Part shown: positions 55,689 to 63,435 of the stretch, piece after piece
How the letters are laid out: each line of letters starts with the position of its first letter
Numbering within the stretch: the first letter of the stretch is position 1
Position numbers and translations under genes: made by a program
Notes under the pieces: model-generated
What the model saw: only the letters and a program-made list of their open reading frames with translations
What the model was told of the DNA's origin: nothing
Databases searched by the model: none
Source: Albibacterium profundi
Lineage (GTDB): Bacteria > Bacteroidota > Bacteroidia > Sphingobacteriales > Sphingobacteriaceae
Direction: 5' to 3'
Length of the DNA: 64,000 nt
Assembly (NCBI RefSeq): GCF_042159835.1
Contig: NZ_JBBVGT010000001.1
Span: 186,001 to 250,000, forward strand

Positions 55689-55733
55689 TGGTATACTGTC
55701 TCATTAATGGCCTCAAAAGATCAACATTAATTG

Positions 55734-55741
55734 TATATTTG
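55734..55741 (+). promoter_or_regulatory. -7 promoter box for the riboswitch-metE transcript
   Basis: TATATTTG fits TAnnTTTG and lies about 40 nt before the start of the cobalamin riboswitch. No TTTG at -33 is evident. Confidence 0.5.
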
Positions 55742-55775
55742 CTTCCATAAGTTCTTTTATTTCTTCAATCAAACC

Positions 55776-55945
55776 GAATAGGTCTTGCTTAGCTGCAAAT
55801 TAAAAGGGAATCGTGTGTAAATCACGAACTGTCGCGCAACTGTAAGTAACGACCAGTCTTTATCCATTGAAAATCCACTGTCTTGAGAACCAGACGGGAA
55901 GGATGATAAAGATGTTACAAGTCAGGAGACCTGCCTATATCGAAT
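55776..55945 (+). ncRNA. Cobalamin (adenosylcobalamin) riboswitch
   Basis: The leader contains the conserved core pieces in order: GGTCTT at 55781-55786, GGGAA at 55806-55810, GTGTGTAAATCAC-like helix, CGCGCAACTGTAA at 55832-55844, CCACTG at 55875-55880, and a perfect B12 box AAGTCAGGAGACCTGCC (55919-55935). It lies 180 nt before metE, the gene for the B12-independent methionine synthase, and should repress it when cobalamin is present. Boundaries are approximate. Confidence 0.93.
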
Positions 55946-56125
55946 TGACGATGCTTTCGCGAATTGAAGCAGAAGTCAGGTATGATACCTCCTATTCGTC
56001 CCTCTTGGTTGGATATTTAGCAACAGTGTCTCCCCTTACTCCTCTATTTTAATTTAAAAAAAGCATTACGAAGTTTAGCAAAGAGCTTTTAACTGATCTA
56101 TTTATCTTTTAAAAAGCAACGAAAC
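55946..56125 (+). promoter_or_regulatory. metE leader downstream of the riboswitch: probable expression platform
   Basis: About 180 nt without a gene. Visible: a TGCTT-N10-AAGCA hairpin (55952-55971), a second copy of AAGTCAGG at 55973-55980 that repeats the B12-box start, and an inverted repeat AGGTAT-G-ATACCT (55978-55990). These could form the switch between alternative folds. No U-tract terminator is evident before metE, so translational control is as likely as transcriptional. Confidence 0.5.
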
Positions 56126-58450
56126 ATGCTAACAAACAATCTTGGCTATCCGCGTATTGGTAGCCATCGGGAACTCAAAAAAGCCTGCGAGCAATATTGG
56201 TCAGGCAAGACGACTCAGCGAGAACTATTGCAGGTTGGGAAACAAATCCGCCTGCATAACTGGCAGCTGCAAAAAAGCGCGGGTATCGATCTCATCCCGT
56301 CTAACGACTTTTCCTTTTACGATCAGGTTTTGGATATGTCCTTAACCGTGGGAGCAATTCCTTCAGTCTACAACCAAATTATTTTAGATCGGGAAAATAC
56401 AGAACTCGACCTTTACTTTGGAATGGCACGTGGCTACCAGCAAAAGGGATTGGACATCACAGCCATGGAAATGACCAAATGGTTCGATACCAACTATCAT
56501 TACATCGTACCAGAATTCTACAAAAACCAACAATTTACGTTTTTCTCAAGAAAAGTAGTCGATGAATTCTACGAAGCTAAACAGGCTGGAATGCTTACAA
56601 AGCCCGTCCTGATTGGACCTATCTCCTACCTTCTCTTAGGAAAGGAAAAAGAAGCAGGTTTTCATCGTATTGAATTGTTAGAAAATCTTCTCCCTGTTTA
56701 TTTCGAGATTTTAAACGAATTGAAAAACAATGGCGTCGAGTGGGTGCAGTTTGATGAACCATTTCTGGCTTTGGATCTTAGTGATAAAGAAAAAAAGTAC
56801 TTTAAGTCGGTATACAAACAGATACGGTCAAAATTTCCCGGCATTCAAATCTTAGTGGCCAGCTATTTTGAAGGACTCAGAGATAATATCGACTTAGCAT
56901 GCTCATTACCAGTTGACGCTCTGCATATCGATTTGGTAAAAGATCCAGCACAACTTAACGATGTGCTTGTTTCCTTACCTGATACGACAAAACTTTCTTT
57001 AGGAGTTGTTGATGGACGGAATATCTGGAAAAATGATTATGCAAGCTCATTGGCACAGATTCAACAGGTTGTCGATAAAATCGGCGATGAGCGGGTTCTG
57101 GTAGCAGCATCCTGTTCGCTACTACATTCTCCTTGCGATTTAGAGCTTGAAACAAATGACAGCATACTGGTTCCGGAAATCAAACAATGGTTAGCATTCG
57201 CCAAACAGAAGGTTTATGAAATCGTCAGCTTAAAGAAGCTGGCAACCGAAACTGCTGATGAAGGTTTAAAAAAAGAATTCATGAATAACCAGCACGCGAC
57301 GAATAGCAGGAAAACGTCGTCCCTGATCCACGATCGTGCTGTAAAAGAACGTGAGAAAAGAGTTGAAAGTACTGAATTCCAAAGAGCAAGTCGATTTGAT
57401 ATTCGAAAGGAAAAACAAAGAGAGGTATTAAATCTCCCGCTTTTTCCGACTACAACAATAGGCTCCTTTCCTCAAACACGTGATATTAGAGCACAACGGG
57501 CACTCTTCAAAAAAGGACATATTAATTTGGAAGAGTATGAGCGGGCTTTGAAACTTGAAACCGAGAAAGCAATCCGCTGGCAAGATGAAATCGACTTGGA
57601 TGTTTTAGTTCACGGTGAATTTGAACGAAATGATATGGTTGAATATTTCGGTGAACAATTGAACGGTTTCGTTTTCACTAAAAACGGGTGGGTGCAAAGT
57701 TATGGTTCTCGTTGTGTTAAACCGCCTATCATATATGGTGATATATCAAGACAAAAACCCATGACCATTGCGTGGACGCAATACGCACAGAATTTAACCA
57801 ATAAATTAGTTAAAGGGATGCTTACAGGACCAGTTACCATTTTACAATGGTCCTTTGTCCGCGACGATCAGCCCAGATCGGCTACCTGCAACCAGATTGC
57901 CTTAGCAATTCGCGATGAAGTTGAAGACCTTGAAGCTGCCGGAATAAAAGTCATCCAAATTGACGAGCCTGCTATTCGGGAAGGTCTTCCGCTTCGAAAA
58001 AGCAAATGGCAAGCCTACCTTCATTGGGCTATTAAAGCTTTCCGCATTGCTTCCACCGGGGTGAAAGACGAAACGCAAATTCATACGCATATGTGCTATT
58101 CGGAGTTTAACGATATTATTCAACATATCGCGGAAATGGACGCGGATGTGATTACAATTGAGTGTTCGCGTTCTAAAATGGAACTATTGGATGCCTTTAT
58201 CAGTTTTGCATATCCCCAACAGATCGGGCCAGGTGTTTACGATATTCACTCACCTCGTATACCTCTTAAAGAAGAAATGGTCGGCTTGCTCACGCGAGCT
58301 AGCGAAGTTATTCCGTCAGATCAGATATGGGTAAATCCAGATTGCGGTTTAAAAACGCGCAATTGGGAAGAAACGCAAAAGGCGCTTGTTGAGATGGTGG
58401 GCGCAGCCAAAAGTATGCGACTCGCAAAGGCTGAACCAATGAGCGTCTAA
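56126..58450 (+). CDS. metE: Cobalamin-independent methionine synthase
   Basis: 774 residues, the usual length. Transfers the methyl group of 5-methyltetrahydrofolate (polyglutamate) to homocysteine. N-terminal half (about 1-400) starts LGYPRIGSHRELKKACEQYW; catalytic C-terminal half carries TTTIGSFPQTRDIRAQR, VHGEFERNDMVEYF, PVTILQWSFVRDDQPR, THMCYSEF and NPDCGLKTRNW, whose His, Cys, Glu and Cys bind zinc. Controlled by the cobalamin riboswitch upstream, so the cell has a B12-dependent alternative or takes up B12. A strong terminator follows the stop. Monocistronic. Confidence 0.97.
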   Translation: MLTNNLGYPRIGSHRELKKACEQYWSGKTTQRELLQVGKQIRLHNWQLQKSAGIDLIPSNDFSFYDQVLDMSLTVGAIPSVYNQIILDRENTELDLYFGMARGYQQKGLDITAMEMTKWFDTNYHYIVPEFYKNQQFTFFSRKVVDEFYEAKQAGMLTKPVLIGPISYLLLGKEKEAGFHRIELLENLLPVYFEILNELKNNGVEWVQFDEPFLALDLSDKEKKYFKSVYKQIRSKFPGIQILVASYFEGLRDNIDLACSLPVDALHIDLVKDPAQLNDVLVSLPDTTKLSLGVVDGRNIWKNDYASSLAQIQQVVDKIGDERVLVAASCSLLHSPCDLELETNDSILVPEIKQWLAFAKQKVYEIVSLKKLATETADEGLKKEFMNNQHATNSRKTSSLIHDRAVKEREKRVESTEFQRASRFDIRKEKQREVLNLPLFPTTTIGSFPQTRDIRAQRALFKKGHINLEEYERALKLETEKAIRWQDEIDLDVLVHGEFERNDMVEYFGEQLNGFVFTKNGWVQSYGSRCVKPPIIYGDISRQKPMTIAWTQYAQNLTNKLVKGMLTGPVTILQWSFVRDDQPRSATCNQIALAIRDEVEDLEAAGIKVIQIDEPAIREGLPLRKSKWQAYLHWAIKAFRIASTGVKDETQIHTHMCYSEFNDIIQHIAEMDADVITIECSRSKMELLDAFISFAYPQQIGPGVYDIHSPRIPLKEEMVGLLTRASEVIPSDQIWVNPDCGLKTRNWEETQKALVEMVGAAKSMRLAKAEPMSV

Positions 58451-58456
58451 CATGTG

Positions 58457-58486
58457 AACATCGTGTCTGCTAACAGACACGATGTT
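58457..58486 (+). terminator. Intrinsic terminator of metE
   Basis: A perfect 13-bp inverted repeat (58457-58469 and 58474-58486) with a 4-nt CTAA loop, followed by TTATTTTTG. It starts 7 nt after the metE stop. Confidence 0.92.
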
Positions 58487-58594
58487 TTTATTTTTGTCCG
58501 AACTTTGCCGAGCAACTTAACGGGTTTTTAAAAAATTTATATATTTTTGATATGTAAAAGCTAAGCCTTTTCCTGTTTCAAATTAAAATATAAG

Positions 58595-59404
58595 ATGAAA
58601 AAATTATTACTATCTACATTCCTCGTATTTGCATTTTTTGTATCAGAAGCACAAATTCTTAATAGAATAAAAAATAAAGTTGAAGAAAAAGTGGCTAATA
58701 AGGCCGTAGAAGCTTTGGAAGGAAAGACTGAAAAAGAAGCAAAATCGGCCTCGACTAACGAAGATGCTACCGTAGAGCCGACTGCAGCTGCCGGAAGGGC
58801 ATTGCCTGTATTTGATTTCAAAGCCGGCGCTAACGTTATCTTTGAAGATAGCTTTGTAAATGACTCCGTGGGACCCATGCCTCATTACTGGAAATCAAGC
58901 GGCAGCGGTGCAGTGGTAAATTTTCCGGGGGTGGATGGCAAGTGGTTGCTCTTAAATGAATTCACAACTTATAAATTAGATACATTAATCTCACTGCCTG
59001 AAAACTTCACGATTGAGTTTGACATTCTTACTCGTTCCGATCAAGCGAAAGACTTGCATGCTTTTGTCTTTGGATTGGCGAAGGATAATAGCGTTGCTGG
59101 TTATGAGGATAACATCTCCACAAAGACGACGATTCATTATTGGAATGAAGAAATTATTAATTACAGTACAGATACAAAAGTCTACAATACAATCGACTTC
59201 GATTTAAAAAGTCATGGGAATCGGGTCATGCATGTTTCTATCAATGTGCAGGGAAAACTAATGCAAGTCTATCTAGACAAAGTAAAAGTATTAGATACTG
59301 AAATGTTGAGCCCGTCCGCTGCTAGGTATTTTTACTTCAATCCATCAACAAGAATTGATAATGATGCGCAATTGGCAGTTGGCAACTTCCGGATAGCTCA
59401 ATAG
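58595..59404 (+). CDS. Exported protein with predicted coiled N-terminus and concanavalin-like C-terminal part, function unknown
   Basis: 269 residues. Signal peptide ending at about residue 19 (FVSEA). Residues 20-60 are helical and highly charged (ILNRIKNKVEEKVANKAVEA), then a low-complexity linker, then a beta-rich part (about 85-269) with FEDSFVNDSVGPMPHYWKSS and LPENFTIEFDILTRSD, like the LamG/concanavalin-type domain that precedes OmpA domains in some Bacteroidota proteins. Here there is no OmpA domain. It may bind glycan, but this is inference. Next gene is blaI after 80 nt. Confidence 0.68.
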   Translation: MKKLLLSTFLVFAFFVSEAQILNRIKNKVEEKVANKAVEALEGKTEKEAKSASTNEDATVEPTAAAGRALPVFDFKAGANVIFEDSFVNDSVGPMPHYWKSSGSGAVVNFPGVDGKWLLLNEFTTYKLDTLISLPENFTIEFDILTRSDQAKDLHAFVFGLAKDNSVAGYEDNISTKTTIHYWNEEIINYSTDTKVYNTIDFDLKSHGNRVMHVSINVQGKLMQVYLDKVKVLDTEMLSPSAARYFYFNPSTRIDNDAQLAVGNFRIAQ

Positions 59405-59453
59405 CTTTCTTCAAATCTCAAATTTATTTTCATAATACTGAGTTTTTCGTATA

Positions 59454-59472
59454 TTTACGATAGTATCGTAAA
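59454..59472 (+). promoter_or_regulatory. Palindromic operator overlapping the blaI promoter
   Basis: TTTACGATA-G-TATCGTAAA is a perfect 19-bp palindrome with arms 59454-59462 and 59464-59472. It overlaps a TATATTTA -7-like box at 59451-59458 and lies 12 nt before blaI. BlaI-type repressors bind such palindromes, so autoregulation is likely. Confidence 0.75.
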
Positions 59473-59484
59473 CAACATTGTACA

Positions 59485-59850
59485 ATGGAAAAACTTACAC
59501 AACAGGAAGAAGATGCCATGCTTCTGCTCTGGAGGCAGAATGGTGGCTTTGTCAAAGATATTTTAGAGCTATATCCGGAACCGAAGATCCCCTACACTAC
59601 TTTAGCATCCACCTTTAAGAATCTAGAGAAGAAAAAATACGTCAGAGCGAAAAAGCTTGGGAATTCTTGGTTTTATCGCCCAATAATTCGGGAGAATGAA
59701 TACAAAAAGGTCTTTATGGGCAATTTTGTAAGCGACTATTTTCGTGACTCTTATAAGGAGCTTGTAAGTTTTTTCGCCAAAGAGGAAAAAATATCGCCAG
59801 AAGAGCTTAAAGAGATCATAGAAATGATTCAACAGGGTAAATCAAAATAA
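59485..59850 (+). CDS. BlaI/MecI/CopY-family transcriptional repressor
   Basis: 121 residues. Winged-helix DNA-binding domain (about 1-70): LTQQEEDAMLLLWRQNGG and IPYTTLASTFKNLEKKKYV carry the recognition helix, followed by SWFYRP; the C-terminal part (from KVFMGNFVSDYFRDS) gives dimerisation. Such repressors are cleaved or released when an M56 sensor peptidase is activated. It is coupled to the M56 gene with 1 nt between stop and start, and a 19-bp palindrome lies upstream. No beta-lactamase gene is adjacent, so the regulon differs from the classic bla/mec one. Confidence 0.93.
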   Translation: MEKLTQQEEDAMLLLWRQNGGFVKDILELYPEPKIPYTTLASTFKNLEKKKYVRAKKLGNSWFYRPIIRENEYKKVFMGNFVSDYFRDSYKELVSFFAKEEKISPEELKEIIEMIQQGKSK

Positions 59851-59851
59851 T

Positions 59852-61309
59852 ATGACCGAGCTTTTTACATATCTTCTAAAGGTAAATATTGCGCTATCGC
59901 TATTTTATCTGATTTACTACTTTTGGCTCAGAAAACTGACCTTTTATACCATAAACCGTTACTTTTTAATTTTTGCTCTAACATTTTCTACGCTCTATCC
60001 CCTCATTCATATTCATGTGAATCAATCGAGTGCAGAGAAACCAACACCCGTTGCTTCGAATGTAATGCCGGTTTGGGAATATGAATACTCTGCTAATCAG
60101 CAGATGACAATTAACGAGCATATCGACACGTTATTCTATCTGACCTTGCTTGTCTTCACACTCAGATTTTGCATCAGTTTATTTGGTATTTTGAAAATCC
60201 ATTTGTCGTCGACCGCTTCTATCTGGAACGCGTATCACTATCGTAAGTCAAAGGAGGACATCCTACCCTTTTCATTCTGGAAAAATGTGTATTTAAATCC
60301 CAAAAAACATAGTGATAACGAGCTTGAAGGAATCTTTAGGCACGAATACGTTCACGTTCGTCAATTGCATAGTTTGGATATATTATTAGCGGAGTTGATT
60401 TTGATTTTCTGCTGGTATAACCCATTTTCCTGGCTTTTTAGACGCGTTATCCGAGAGAACATTGAATTTATTACCGACAGTAATGTGTTGGCTAGTGGAA
60501 TTAATAAAAAAGCATACCAGTATAGCCTACTTACGGTGTTAACAGCAAACAGGCAATCCACGATCGCAAATTATTTCAACATGAAAGACCTAAAAAAAAG
60601 AATTAGTATGATGAACAGAAAACAAACTGCGAACATGCATCTGTTTAAGTATGTGTTACTGATACCGCTTGTTATTGGATGTTTACCGATATTTACAATA
60701 TCCGTAGCAAAACAACACACATTGACTCCAGAGTCACTCAGCCTTACCACGGTTATGGGTACGGACGACAAGCCGACTGAAAACGAAATTCCGAAAGGCA
60801 AGCCTTTTGTTCTCATTGATACGATTTCAAACATTGATACAGTTAAAGATAAAGAGGAGAATACACTAGCCAATAATCTGCAGATCCGATTTGTCAAAGC
60901 TGATTCTTTGACACCTCTTTACGTGATTGACAGCGAGCTAGTCGAGAAAACAGAACTTGCCCAGATTGACCCTAACGATATTGAATCAATCAGTGTCCTC
61001 AAGAGCAAAGGCGCAGTGGCAATGTATGGTGAACAAGCACAAGATGGAGTCATCTTGATAACCACTAAAAATAGTGCTTCGACGATAAAGGCAGATACTG
61101 TAAGAATCAATGAAAGTAAGCTCAATTCTCCTCTAATTTACATAGACGGTGACAAGAAAACGAGAAAGGACCTTGATGTATTAGATCCGGAGGACATCGA
61201 TTCAGTAGAGGTGTATAAAGACAAGGCTGCTACGGATAAGTACGGCGATGACGGAAAGAATGGCGTGATTAATATCACCACAAAGCAAACGCAAAGTGAT
61301 AAAAACTAA
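59852..61309 (+). CDS. M56 (BlaR1/MecR1-type) membrane peptidase with SusC-plug-like C-terminal repeats
   Basis: 485 residues. Inner-membrane sensor peptidase: hydrophobic segments at about 10-30, 35-50, 90-112 and 265-290; HEYVH zinc motif in GIFRHEYVHVRQLHSLD (about 166-182) and the further ENIEFITDSNVL. After the last helix (about 290) comes an extracytoplasmic tail with two copies of a plug-like unit: DPNDIESISVLKSKGAVAMY...GVILITTK and LDPEDIDSVEVYKDKAATDK...GVINITTK. These repeats mimic the TonB-receptor plug signature and are known from Bacteroidota M56 proteins. Co-transcribed with the blaI-type gene. Confidence 0.9.
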   Translation: MTELFTYLLKVNIALSLFYLIYYFWLRKLTFYTINRYFLIFALTFSTLYPLIHIHVNQSSAEKPTPVASNVMPVWEYEYSANQQMTINEHIDTLFYLTLLVFTLRFCISLFGILKIHLSSTASIWNAYHYRKSKEDILPFSFWKNVYLNPKKHSDNELEGIFRHEYVHVRQLHSLDILLAELILIFCWYNPFSWLFRRVIRENIEFITDSNVLASGINKKAYQYSLLTVLTANRQSTIANYFNMKDLKKRISMMNRKQTANMHLFKYVLLIPLVIGCLPIFTISVAKQHTLTPESLSLTTVMGTDDKPTENEIPKGKPFVLIDTISNIDTVKDKEENTLANNLQIRFVKADSLTPLYVIDSELVEKTELAQIDPNDIESISVLKSKGAVAMYGEQAQDGVILITTKNSASTIKADTVRINESKLNSPLIYIDGDKKTRKDLDVLDPEDIDSVEVYKDKAATDKYGDDGKNGVINITTKQTQSDKN

Positions 61310-61346
61310 CAATCCTTTTATTTTTTTTAAATATTATTTTTAAATA

Positions 61347-61359
61347 TTAACAGTGTTAA
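61347..61359. promoter_or_regulatory. Palindromic TetR operator, copy 1
   Basis: TTAACA-G-TGTTAA, a perfect 13-bp palindrome, lies just before the TAATTTTG -7 box (61361-61368) of tetR. The same 12 bases recur at 62042-62053 before tolC. Confidence 0.75.
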
Positions 61360-61360
61360 G

Positions 61361-61368
61361 TAATTTTG
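61361..61368 (+). promoter_or_regulatory. -7 promoter box for tetR
   Basis: TAATTTTG fits TAnnTTTG and ends 18 nt before the tetR ATG. The palindromic operator sits immediately upstream, in the spacer between -33 and -7, where a bound repressor would block polymerase. Confidence 0.55.
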
Positions 61369-61386
61369 AAAAAAATTATTTGACAC

Positions 61387-62025
61387 ATGGGGATTAAGGA
61401 AAGAAAAGAACGTCATAAAGAAGACCTCAAGCAAAAAATACTGGATGCTGCCAAAAGCTTGTTTATGAAGCACGGATATGAAGCCACGTCTATCCGGAAA
61501 ATCGCAGCGGAAATTGAGTTCAGTCCCACAACCATTTACCTATATTACAAAGATAAAAACGATGTCCTCTACGCACTTCATAGAGAAGGCTTCAAGATGC
61601 TATCGGCTCGTTTTTCAGCCCTAACTACGGTGGACGATCCTTTCGAACGCTTGAAAGCTATGGGTCGAACCTACATTAAATTTGCATTAGAACATCGTGA
61701 TTTCTACGAACTTATGTTTGTAATGAAGGAACCTTTACAATTTTTGAACAACCAGTGTGTGTCGGTCGACTGGGAAGAAGGCAAACAATCGTTCGAGTAC
61801 CTGATGGACACCATTACCGACTGTCAAAAATACGGCTATTTTGCAGATCAAAATCCGGAACTATTCTCCATGTTCGTATGGTCGACAGTACACGGATTTT
61901 GCACGCTTTCACTTCACGGGCATTTTGATCATATAGTCGAAAACAATCATATTGAATATGAAAGCAACGATCTTTTGACCTTATCAATCAATAACTTTTT
62001 TGGCCTAATGGATAAATTAAAATAA
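61387..62025 (+). CDS. TetR/AcrR-family transcriptional regulator
   Basis: 212 residues. N-terminal helix-turn-helix (about 14-60): KQKILDAAKSLFMKHGYEA and TSIRKIAAEIEFSPTTIYLYYKDKN-type recognition region with YYKDKNDVLYALH. The C-terminal ligand-binding domain is unassigned. It is the first gene of a tetR-tolC-RND adaptor operon and has a palindrome at its promoter and one before tolC. It is likely an autorepressor that is released by an efflux substrate; the substrate is unknown. Confidence 0.93.
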   Translation: MGIKERKERHKEDLKQKILDAAKSLFMKHGYEATSIRKIAAEIEFSPTTIYLYYKDKNDVLYALHREGFKMLSARFSALTTVDDPFERLKAMGRTYIKFALEHRDFYELMFVMKEPLQFLNNQCVSVDWEEGKQSFEYLMDTITDCQKYGYFADQNPELFSMFVWSTVHGFCTLSLHGHFDHIVENNHIEYESNDLLTLSINNFFGLMDKLK

Positions 62026-62041
62026 TTTTTTGCCATATTAA

Positions 62042-62053
62042 TAACAGTGTTAA
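62042..62053. promoter_or_regulatory. Palindromic TetR operator, copy 2
   Basis: TAACAGTGTTAA, identical to 61348-61359 at 12 of 12 positions, lies between the tetR stop and the tolC ATG at 62056. A second operator for the regulator is the simplest reading. Confidence 0.7.
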
Positions 62054-62055
62054 TT

Positions 62056-63426
62056 ATGAGAACACCATTAATAAAATACATTGTAAGCCTGATTTTATTT
62101 TCTTGTTTTATGCTTAACAACCACCTGTCTGCACAAGACAGGTTGAAGGCTTATGTCGACGAAGGCTTAGAGAATAACATCGTACTCAATCAAAAAAATA
62201 TTTCTTGGGAAAAGGCGATGATTGGTTTGCAGTCGGCGAAAAGTTTGTACCTGCCTACAGTAGCCTTTCAGACAACCTATAGCACAGCAGATGGAGGGAG
62301 AAACATTCCCCTACCATTGGGTGATCTGCTGAATGGAGTATATGCAACATTAAATCAACTCACGGAAACACAAGCTTTTCCCCAGCTGGAAAACGAGGAG
62401 ATTAATTTCTTCCCGAAAAATTATTATGATGCTAAGATCAGAACAACCGTTCCGATCATTAATTCGGATATACATTATGCTGTAAAAGTCAATGAACAGC
62501 AGATAGTATTAAAAGAGTATGAATTGGAAATATACCGGAGAGAGCTGACAAAGAACATCAAGACGGCTTATTACAATTACTTGTCAACACTGAATGCAGT
62601 TGATATTTTTAAATCTTCACAGCTCTTAGCAGAAGAAGGTAAGCGTGTCAATCAGAAGTTGTATGATGCCGGAAAAGGTTTACCTGTATACGTCATGCGT
62701 TCTGAAAGCGAAATTGCACAGGTACGGGCAGAGCTATCACAAGCCAAGCAACAAGCCGAAAACGCTCGCCTTTACTTCAATTCACTACTCAATCGTGACG
62801 CCGACTTGCCGATAGATACAAGCTTTAACACAGAAAAAAAACTGCTTGAAGCCCAACAACTTCTATCAATCGAAGTAGAAACCGGACAAAGGGAAGAACT
62901 AAAAAGCTTAAAGCAGGTCATGTCGATCAACGAATCGCTGTTAGAAAAAGATGAACGATATTTCCTGCCTAAACTCAGTGGCTTCTTGGACTTGGGATCA
63001 CAAGCAGAGGGCCTGAAGTTCAATGATCAAAGTCGCTACTACATGGTGGGTCTCCAACTGGATGTCCCCATTTTTTCCGGACTGCGAAACAAATACAAAA
63101 TAAAAGAAGCTAAACTAGAACTCCAAAACAGTCAGCTGCAAATGGATGACGCCAAGAGGCAGTTAGAACTTAGTGCTAATGTGGCCCAAAACAAACTTCA
63201 ATCCGCTTTTGAAACCTATGAGGCTTCCCAAGAGCAATTAAAAGCTGCTAGTGCTTATCAACGATTGATCGATCGTGGTTTCAAAGCGGGTGTCAACTCA
63301 TTTATCGAGAGTATAGACGCTCGAAATCAACTAACAAGTGCACAACTAGCAGTACAAATCAATCTATATAAAGTCCTATCCGCCGCCGCCGAACTGGAAC
63401 GGGAACTTAACAGCCGAAAATATTAA
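62056..63426 (+). CDS. TolC-family outer-membrane efflux protein
   Basis: 456 residues from the ATG at 62056 (the GTG at 62047 falls within the operator). Signal peptide ending NNHLSAQ. Two related halves of helical hairpins and strands: LKAYVDEGLENNIVLNQKNI at the start of the first, VNQKLYDAGKGLPVYVMRSE, then the second half with IDRGFKAGVNSFIESIDARN, typical of the OEP family. It forms the outer-membrane tunnel of a tripartite pump with the RND adaptor that follows (9 nt) and a transporter beyond the window. Confidence 0.93.
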   Translation: MRTPLIKYIVSLILFSCFMLNNHLSAQDRLKAYVDEGLENNIVLNQKNISWEKAMIGLQSAKSLYLPTVAFQTTYSTADGGRNIPLPLGDLLNGVYATLNQLTETQAFPQLENEEINFFPKNYYDAKIRTTVPIINSDIHYAVKVNEQQIVLKEYELEIYRRELTKNIKTAYYNYLSTLNAVDIFKSSQLLAEEGKRVNQKLYDAGKGLPVYVMRSESEIAQVRAELSQAKQQAENARLYFNSLLNRDADLPIDTSFNTEKKLLEAQQLLSIEVETGQREELKSLKQVMSINESLLEKDERYFLPKLSGFLDLGSQAEGLKFNDQSRYYMVGLQLDVPIFSGLRNKYKIKEAKLELQNSQLQMDDAKRQLELSANVAQNKLQSAFETYEASQEQLKAASAYQRLIDRGFKAGVNSFIESIDARNQLTSAQLAVQINLYKVLSAAAELERELNSRKY

Positions 63427-63435
63427 CCCATAGCC

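Noticed and set aside
55867..56052. 61-codon ORF in front of metE
   Set aside because: It overlaps the riboswitch core including the B12 box, has no homology I recognise, and its codons follow RNA constraints.
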